From the NCBI GenBank assembly GCA_020430245.1, contig JAGQKG010000016.1:1-32415 (forward strand): a stretch of DNA of 32,415 nt. Reading direction: 5' to 3'. The position numbers and the translations under genes were made by a program. The notes beneath the pieces were generated by a model. The model searched no databases. It was not told the DNA's origin and worked only from the letters and a program-made list of their open reading frames with translations. Below, piece by piece: positions 27,525-32,415 of the stretch; within the stretch, counting starts at the first letter, position 1; each line of letters begins with the position of its first letter. Source of the DNA: Nitrospira sp. (lineage in GTDB: Bacteria > Nitrospirota > Nitrospiria > Nitrospirales > UBA8639).

Positions 27525-27553
27525 AACCTAGCATTTTCCATTTTTAAAGGCAA
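27525..27553 (-). promoter_or_regulatory. Candidate rimP operon promoter
   Basis: On the minus strand TTGCCT (27553-27548) is separated by 17 bases from TAGGTT (27530-27525), preceded by TGC as an extended -10. A start near 27518 would place the hairpin at about +7 to +24 of the RNA. A more distant promoter cannot be excluded. Confidence 0.45.
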
Positions 27554-27714
27554 GAGCTAAGCCGATTCACCGCAACATCCTATGAATGAGTAAGATCCTC
27601 AACTCTCTTACTACCCGTCGTACCATGGGAATAAGGCAGACCCTATGATAAGCTAATTCCTGGGTATGGAAATACTCACTTCCGTATGCAATCAACGAGA
27701 GAGGAGTTCAACCG

Positions 27715-28644
27715 ATGCCTTGTATAGTTTCCGTAGCCTCCGGGAAGGGGGGAGTTGGAAAAAGTATGGTCGTCAGCAATCTTGGACTTCTCCTCGCCAA
27801 AACAGGACTTCGCGTCACTCTGGTCGACTTAGACATTGGTGGAGCTAATCTTCACATCTTATTCGGGATGTTCCATCCCCCAGCCACTCTCACAGATTTT
27901 TTGACAAACACTCTCAATAACTTAAATGAGATCGCCCAGCCTATCCCCAGCCATTCTATCCTTAAGCTCATTCCTGGTACCGGAGAAACGCTGATTACCG
28001 CAAACTTGCCCTACGCCAAAAAGAAACGCCTTATTCGGCACTTACAGAAACATGATGCAGATATTATTCTCGTTGACGTCGGCGCGGGCACCAGCTATCA
28101 CGCACTGGACTTTTTTCTGCTCGCGGACTATTTCCTGGCCGTGGCCACTCCTGACCCGACTTCGGTTTTAGATCTGTATCGATTCATTAAACTTGCCGCC
28201 ATTCGAAAGGTTCTTACGGCTTTTTTAGCCCGTGACCCAGTGGCAGATGCCCTCCTGGACAAAGACTTCCATAGTGTCGCAGCAGTCCTGGAAGCCGTTG
28301 GAAGAACGAGCGAGCAAGGGGTGACGATTGCTCAAGAAGCTCTAAAAAGGTTTCAACCAGCCCTCATCTTAAACCGAATGACTCCCAAATCCAGGATTAA
28401 TACCCTGCATTTACAACATCTGCTTAAGCAGTATGTCGGAACCGACCTCTCTATCTTAGGAAATATTCCAGAGGACATTCACGTACAGCAATCCATCTTA
28501 AAATATCTTCCCGTGGTGGAACTGGCTCCCTCTTCCCCAGCGACCATCGCGCTGCATCAAATTGCCGACAATGTACGTAAAATGGTGGAGCAACCACCTG
28601 AATCAGTTGGCCGGACGGAAGAAATCAGAAAGATTCGAGCATAA
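27715..28644 (+). CDS. MinD/ParA-family ATPase
   Basis: A deviant Walker A P-loop, SGKGGVGKS, stands at about residues 9-17, followed by VTLVDLDIGGANLHILFG (switch I/A' region) and DIILVDVGAGTSYHALDFF (Walker B). LILNRM is the usual nucleotide-base segment. The 309-aa protein resembles the FlhG/MRP-like members of the MinD/ParA group that place flagella, partition cargo or act as regulators. It has no clear amphipathic membrane-targeting helix at the C-terminus and no flagellar genes nearby, so the cargo is unknown. A helical insert (about residues 160-215) is longer than in MinD. GAGAGGAG stands close before the ATG. It is divergent from rimP and convergent with the SWIM gene. Confidence 0.88.
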   Translation: MPCIVSVASGKGGVGKSMVVSNLGLLLAKTGLRVTLVDLDIGGANLHILFGMFHPPATLTDFLTNTLNNLNEIAQPIPSHSILKLIPGTGETLITANLPYAKKKRLIRHLQKHDADIILVDVGAGTSYHALDFFLLADYFLAVATPDPTSVLDLYRFIKLAAIRKVLTAFLARDPVADALLDKDFHSVAAVLEAVGRTSEQGVTIAQEALKRFQPALILNRMTPKSRINTLHLQHLLKQYVGTDLSILGNIPEDIHVQQSILKYLPVVELAPSSPATIALHQIADNVRKMVEQPPESVGRTEEIRKIRA

Positions 28645-28814
28645 CTCATTAACTGACGTCATTACCTTATTACTATTACTTTGGCTTTTTTTGAAAAAAT
28701 CCGACGGCTCTCTTCCCACTATGGAAGGGTCAGAAGGCCGATCTCATCGTTCATTGAACCTCGCCTTGACTGAAAAGTCATATTGTCAGCCAAACCCGCG
28801 ATAAACCACCGCCC

Positions 28815-29576
28815 CTAGTTGGATGTTTTAGAAAGTTTTGCCAATGCCTCTTGCAAGTGTTTGACTCTTTTCTCTAACGCCCTGCAATTCTCTTGTGCCA
28901 CCTCGGCTTCCACCTTTAACACATCCAGCTTCTTCGTGAGGTTTTCAACCATACCTTCGGCTGATTGCAGGCTCCTCAACGCATCAATTCGATCCTCTTC
29001 ACCTTCCAAGCAGTGTGAATTAAGGCGTTCAATCACACCAACCCATTCTCGAGCAACACCTCCGAGCGAATCAGGCACCGGAGGTAGAGTGGCCTCCCGA
29101 CCTAAAAGCCCAACAGCTTTCTGTACCCAATCGATAAACAGGATGGCTTCCCAAAAATTCAAATCACCTGCACCCGCGGATTCCTCCGAATAGGACGCTC
29201 CTACCCGCCCCTGCGTATCTGAAGAGGGAACCGGGTCCTTATGATTTTCCTTGGCGCTCGGCTTGAGTGATGAACCGTTATGGAATTGGTGCAATAACAC
29301 CGCAACACAATGGCGACAAAAAGGTTGCTCAGTCGATGGGCAGGAACACCTGGTCGACAAGGTCCCCGCTCGCAACTTAATCGTTTGCGAATACACGCCA
29401 TAGACGCCATTGACCTCGGCCGTGATTTGCGTCTGGTCCGCCTCAAGGACCTTGACGCGTTGGGCGGAAAAATATTGATTGCCTTCTTCGAAGACCGTTC
29501 CCCCAACGACCGATTGAATCATGTCGGCATCTAATTGGTTTAGCTCCTGAGCCGAACAGGAAATTCTATTTCTCAT
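28815..29576 (-). CDS. SWIM zinc-finger protein with coiled coil
   Basis: The SWIM motif CxCx7CxH is intact in CSCPSTEQPFCRHC (Cys 77, Cys 79, Cys 87, His 89 from the ATG at 29576). The preceding GGTVFEEGNQYFSAQRVKVL and the beta strands VYSQTIKLRAG are the standard SWIM N-terminal context. SWIM domains bind DNA or proteins and are often found in or beside SNF2 helicases, but none is visible here. A polar linker (about 105-150) leads to a helical part ending in a predicted coiled coil (about 200-250; repeated Leu/Val heptads). This solo form with a coiled coil has no known function I can name. A TTG at 29591 would add five residues; neither start has a good binding site. Confidence 0.85.
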   Translation of the reverse strand: MRNRISCSAQELNQLDADMIQSVVGGTVFEEGNQYFSAQRVKVLEADQTQITAEVNGVYGVYSQTIKLRAGTLSTRCSCPSTEQPFCRHCVAVLLHQFHNGSSLKPSAKENHKDPVPSSDTQGRVGASYSEESAGAGDLNFWEAILFIDWVQKAVGLLGREATLPPVPDSLGGVAREWVGVIERLNSHCLEGEEDRIDALRSLQSAEGMVENLTKKLDVLKVEAEVAQENCRALEKRVKHLQEALAKLSKTSN

Positions 29577-29763
29577 GCGGGCAACACTCAATCAAAAAAT
29601 GAGATCGTCCTCCCACCTCAAGAAGGGTCAGGACGGTTTAATGTTTTGAAAAATATTACCGAGAATGAACCTTAGAGCCAACTACCAATTTCCATTATCA
29701 TGATCTAACACTACCACGCCCTCAAATTACCGCCTGGCACCCTACCTTGCCGGACGTGCCATC

Positions 29764-31332
29764 ATGAAACCCGCCGTTCCCACTGGCCACACGCCCCCCG
29801 CTTCCTTTCTCGAAAGTCTGCTCGCCGAAGCCCCGGATACATTGCCGATCCTCAGGCAAAGTTGCATCCAAGTCTTAAATCTTACTCAGGATAAACACTC
29901 AAATGCCAGCGATATTGGAGAAATCATCATGCGCGATCAAGCCATGATGGCCAATGTCATTAAAATCGCGAATAGCCCTGCCTATCATACCCGCACACCA
30001 GTCAAAACCCCAACCTATGCGGTGGCCTTAATCGGGTTTGACGTCATTCGCGCCTTGGTAGTCTCTGCCCAATTAATTGAACAGGCCGACACATTCGGGG
30101 CCAACACCGCAAATCTGAAACATCTCTTGGCTCGAGCCCTGGTCGCTGGGGCCCAGGCGCAGGAACTGGGAAAAGCCATCAATTACGAGGAGGCAGGGTC
30201 GTTGTTTACCAATGCCATGCTCTATTCACTGGGAGACCTTATCCTTGCCCTTTGTCGACCTGAGGTAGCCGAACAACTAGAGGCCATACGCCGAGAGGAT
30301 CCAGCCAAGGTCCTCAAAGCCGAAATAACCCTTTTGGGACGACCGTTGCATGTCATGGCCGCCGCCATGGCTAAGCATTGGAATCTGCCGGATAGCTTGG
30401 TGCAACTATTGGAGAAGAAGCCTGTCTGGCCTAAATCCCGCCCCGAAGCAGATCAACGGATCATGGAAGGTATCGTTCGGGCCGCTAATGAATTGAGTGA
30501 TTGTCTTCTTAACCCATTGGCTGCCGGACAGGGAGAGGTATTCCAAAGCCTGATCGAACAGTTTCTCCCCCCATTCGGCCTCTCCATGATCCAATTGGAA
30601 CACACCGTGTCCAAAGCCTTCCGTCAAGCCTCAGAAGTCGCCTCGGCCATCAACATTGACCGACAACACTTTCTTCCCGCACCTGATACCGATGGCATAT
30701 TGTTTCACAATCAATACCTACATCGGCTCACCCAAACGATCTATCAGGCTCTCGACCCCGAAGGGACTCTTTCCGAAGAATCAGCACAACCGCCTCCGCA
30801 AGCATCCCCTTGTCTCTCGCATTCTCCGGCATCCGATAGGCCATTGCTGAATTTCACAATCGAGTCCATGAAAATATCCGAGCCCTCCTCGTTGCTCACC
30901 TTTGCCACCCGAACGCTCTATGCCTCATATGGATTTGAACGTGTCTGGCTCGCATTGGTGGTACCGGGAAAAGATAAGCTCGAAGCCAAGATTGGCTACG
31001 GAGCCGATTCTGAAGCGATACAAGCGAAATTTCACTGTCCGATAAAAAAGGGGAATTTCTGGGACCGGCTCATCCATCAATTCCAGCCGATACGATTTTC
31101 CTCCTTAATCGACGAAGGAGCAGAGGGAGGCATATCCCCAGATTTTCTTCAGTATTGGGGAGGGCAACCAGGTTTTATGGGAACGCTCTACATTCCCAGT
31201 AAGCCCATTGGTCTCATCTTAGTGGATCGAGGTTCGACAGGAAACCGATTGACAGAAATTGATTTCGCAGCCTTCTCCATGGTGTTGTCGCAAACCAACG
31301 CCAACCTCGCCCGATTAACTCAACATCACTAA
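29764..31332 (+). CDS. HDOD-domain signalling protein
   Basis: The HDOD domain (about residues 18-215) is clear: LPILRQSCIQVLNLTQDKHSN, then ASDIGEIIMRDQAMMANVIKIANSPAY, then TYAVALIGFDVIRALVV. As in other HDOD proteins the HD-phosphohydrolase metal residues are not conserved. The central part is helical. The C-terminal 150 residues (about 365-515) contain SLLTFATRTLYASYGFERVWLALV and GYGADSEAIQAKFHCPI with strands ending FMGTLYIPSKPIGLILVDRG, which resembles a GAF-type sensor, but I call that tentatively. HDOD proteins link signals to motility, competence or c-di-GMP control. The ATG at 29764 lacks a clear binding site. No partner gene stands beside it; it is the last housekeeping-type gene before the probable mobile region. 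Confidence 0.88.
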   Translation: MKPAVPTGHTPPASFLESLLAEAPDTLPILRQSCIQVLNLTQDKHSNASDIGEIIMRDQAMMANVIKIANSPAYHTRTPVKTPTYAVALIGFDVIRALVVSAQLIEQADTFGANTANLKHLLARALVAGAQAQELGKAINYEEAGSLFTNAMLYSLGDLILALCRPEVAEQLEAIRREDPAKVLKAEITLLGRPLHVMAAAMAKHWNLPDSLVQLLEKKPVWPKSRPEADQRIMEGIVRAANELSDCLLNPLAAGQGEVFQSLIEQFLPPFGLSMIQLEHTVSKAFRQASEVASAINIDRQHFLPAPDTDGILFHNQYLHRLTQTIYQALDPEGTLSEESAQPPPQASPCLSHSPASDRPLLNFTIESMKISEPSSLLTFATRTLYASYGFERVWLALVVPGKDKLEAKIGYGADSEAIQAKFHCPIKKGNFWDRLIHQFQPIRFSSLIDEGAEGGISPDFLQYWGGQPGFMGTLYIPSKPIGLILVDRGSTGNRLTEIDFAAFSMVLSQTNANLARLTQHH

Positions 31333-31380
31333 ATACTACGTCACAACCTGAAGTTCTGCTAGGCAAACGCTCCTCATCGT

Positions 31381-31408
31381 GGTTCTTGCGTGACGCACAA
31401 TGAGAACC
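31381..31408. repeat. Nested inverted repeat in the HDOD-to-element gap
   Basis: Outer arms GGTTCT (31381-31386) and AGAACC (31403-31408) enclose an inner palindrome TGCGTGACGCA (31387-31397). There is no T-run, so it is unlikely to be an intrinsic terminator. The rest of 31333-31620 has no recognisable gene, tRNA or promoter; a weaker GAGTC/GACTC stem lies at 31506-31519. It could be an operator or part of an element end. Confidence 0.3.
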
Positions 31409-31620
31409 CATAAGCATTACACCTGCACCAGGTTACTCTGAACGGATGGGAGCCAGAAAAGCCGTTTATGCCCGGAGAGCGTGAGAAAATCAGGACCAAG
31501 AACTGGAGTCGAATGACTCACGACCGAGAACGAATCCATTTAAGATGAGGCAGACGGTTGAGAACAGTAATATGCCGCGTAGTCAAGGAATTATCCACAT
31601 TTGCCGAAAAGGAGTGACTT

Positions 31621-31890
31621 ATGCCTAGGACCGCTACAACGAAAATCAAACCACCAAGTCAAAAACGTAACCCACGAGAAACCGTGTATTTGAACAGCGT
31701 CACCCTCGATATGTTGAGGATGTTACATGACCAATACCCACGTCGGACAAAAAGTGACCTCATTAATGCCGCCATTGAGCACCTATTCCACAGCGGATAC
31801 GAAACCGGGCTTGATGGCAACCTATTACCCATTAACCCATCAGTCTACGTGTCAAAGTTGAAAGGAGGGTCGACTGATGGTCGTAAGTAA
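31621..31890 (+). CDS. Small ribbon-helix-helix-like protein
   Basis: An 89-aa basic protein preceded by a strong AAAAGGAG. The middle matches a ribbon-helix-helix fold: a strand RETVYLNSVTLDML, a first helix with LRMLHDQYP, a turn at RRTKSD and a second helix LINAAIEHLFHSG. Such proteins bind DNA as dimers and serve as antitoxin, partition or phage regulators. No toxin gene is seen beside it. Because an integrase gene follows 109 bases downstream on the same strand, a role as element-encoded regulator or recombination accessory factor is a reasonable guess. Family not firmly recognised. Confidence 0.65.
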   Translation: MPRTATTKIKPPSQKRNPRETVYLNSVTLDMLRMLHDQYPRRTKSDLINAAIEHLFHSGYETGLDGNLLPINPSVYVSKLKGGSTDGRK

Positions 31891-31920
31891 AGCCCATAGT
31901 TCATGTCATAGTTCAAAGGG

Positions 31921-31937
31921 GCGGCCCTTCGGGCCGC
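31921..31937. repeat. G/C-rich hairpin between the RHH gene and the integrase
   Basis: GCGGCCC and GGGCCGC form a perfect 7-bp stem around TTC. No T-run follows on either strand, so it is a poor intrinsic terminator. It stands 31 bases after the RHH stop and 62 bases before the integrase start, where it could slow ribosomes or polymerase or be a protein site. Confidence 0.45.
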
Positions 31938-31999
31938 AAAACAAACGCAGATCATCTACATTACGTCTTATTCCACCACGACAGGAGGAACACAACGGG

Positions 32000-32415
32000 A
32001 TGCCAAAGAAACGTGAAGAACACATCACTATCCATGACACGATTAAAGAATACTGGCATTTGTGGGAGTTATATGGACATACGGACAAGAGCCGACCATG
32101 AGGGATCTTTGCCAATCACTTTGAGCCGTATTTCGGAAGTATTCGGCTCAACGACATTACCCCTCAAATGGTGGAGATGTATCTGCTTACCCGGAAACGA
32201 TCTGGGGCAGCAAACGGGACACTGTGGAGGGAGCTACGACTCTTCAAATGTCTCATGAGGATAGCGGATAGTCGAGAGTGGGTTTACATGGGTAAGTTTC
32301 GGCATATCACCCTCCCCAGAGAGAAGGGACGAGAGAGTGTGGCAACCATGGCAGCATTAGACGCTATTAGGATCCTAGGGCATGAAGATCTCTGGGACAT
32401 AGTTTTTGATACCGG
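32000..32415 (+). pseudogene. Tyrosine recombinase, interrupted by TGA, cut by window edge
   Basis: From the ATG at 32000 (AGGAGG at 31983-31988) the frame reads 33 codons to a TGA at 32099-32101 and continues in the same frame, open, to the end of the window. Both parts belong together: before the stop HDTIKEYWHLWELYGHTDKSRP, and after it GIFANHFEPYFG, NDITPQMVEMYLLTRKRSG, ANGTLWRELRLFKCLMRIA and WVYMGKF. This is the SAM-like N-terminal, DNA-binding half of a phage-type integrase. The last readable residues (ILGHEDLWDIVFDT) lead into the catalytic box with the first Arg, which is beyond the edge. A C-to-T change in an Arg codon would explain the TGA. The gene is probably inactive, unless UGA is read through. 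Confidence 0.75.

Noticed and set aside
28645-28814. Terminator between the MinD-like and SWIM genes
   Set aside because: There are T- and A-runs and a weak CTTCC/GGAAG stem, but stem and T-run are separated by more than ten bases, so no convincing terminator can be called.
32099-32101. UGA in the integrase as selenocysteine or programmed recoding
   Set aside because: Integrases do not use selenocysteine, no suitable hairpin is evident directly after the TGA, and the site fits a simple Arg-codon nonsense change. A frameshift is also excluded because the frame is the same on both sides.

Overview
The window (32,415 bases) is an ordinary, gene-dense bacterial chromosome segment with a probable mobile-element edge at its right end. 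Gene content and order suggest a Gram-negative from the Nitrospirota/Nitrospira neighbourhood. This rests on an ihfA-merR-tRNA-Pro unit, an AlaC-headed threonine/citramalate operon with an ApgM-like protein where homoserine kinase is expected, orphan exported proteins and a SWIM-only protein. The phylum is inferred from memory of similar layouts; no search was run.

Layout, left to right. (1) 1-1059: the 5' part of a family-2 glycosyltransferase (minus, cut by the window edge) and a small orphan gene (plus). (2) 1112-2071, minus: ihfA, a MerR-type regulator and tRNA-Pro(GGG) with a terminator, read from a good sigma70-type promoter that carries an inverted repeat over its -10 box. (3) 2134-9903, minus: alaC, hom, thrC, an ApgM-like gene, lysC and cimA. 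These genes overlap or are closely spaced and form one aspartate-family/branched-chain precursor operon. Its promoter faces the pdxJ promoter across a 251-base divergent gap with two palindromes. (4) 10155-15916, plus: pdxJ, a fused NAD(P)HX epimerase/dehydratase, tsaE and mutS, closed by a bidirectional terminator. (5) 15978-17392, minus: two exported proteins of unknown function under their own strong promoter. (6) 17418-27553, minus: the classic translation/RNA operon rimP-nusA-infB-ylxP-rbfA-truB-rpsO-pnp followed by an M16 peptidase, with a terminator-like hairpin in front of rimP. (7) 27715-31332: a MinD/ParA-like ATPase (plus), a SWIM zinc-finger/coiled-coil protein (minus) and an HDOD protein (plus). 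(8) 31621-32415, plus: a small ribbon-helix-helix-like protein, then a tyrosine-recombinase gene interrupted by an in-frame TGA and cut by the window edge. This probably marks the start of an integrated element.

How the genes work together. LysC, Hom and ThrC give most of the route from aspartate to threonine; homoserine kinase is the missing step. The gene in that slot belongs to the ApgM/phosphoglycerate-mutase family but appears to have lost most of the metal and catalytic residues. CimA supplies 2-oxobutyrate precursors for isoleucine without threonine, and AlaC links pyruvate and alanine. The rimP-pnp operon covers ribosome maturation, initiation, transcription elongation and RNA decay.

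No system that is clearly new was found. The strongest leads are the degenerate ApgM-like protein, the hairpin in front of rimP-nusA-infB, the palindromes at the two minus-strand promoters and the interrupted integrase at the right edge. No gene-free stretch exceeds 300 bases.
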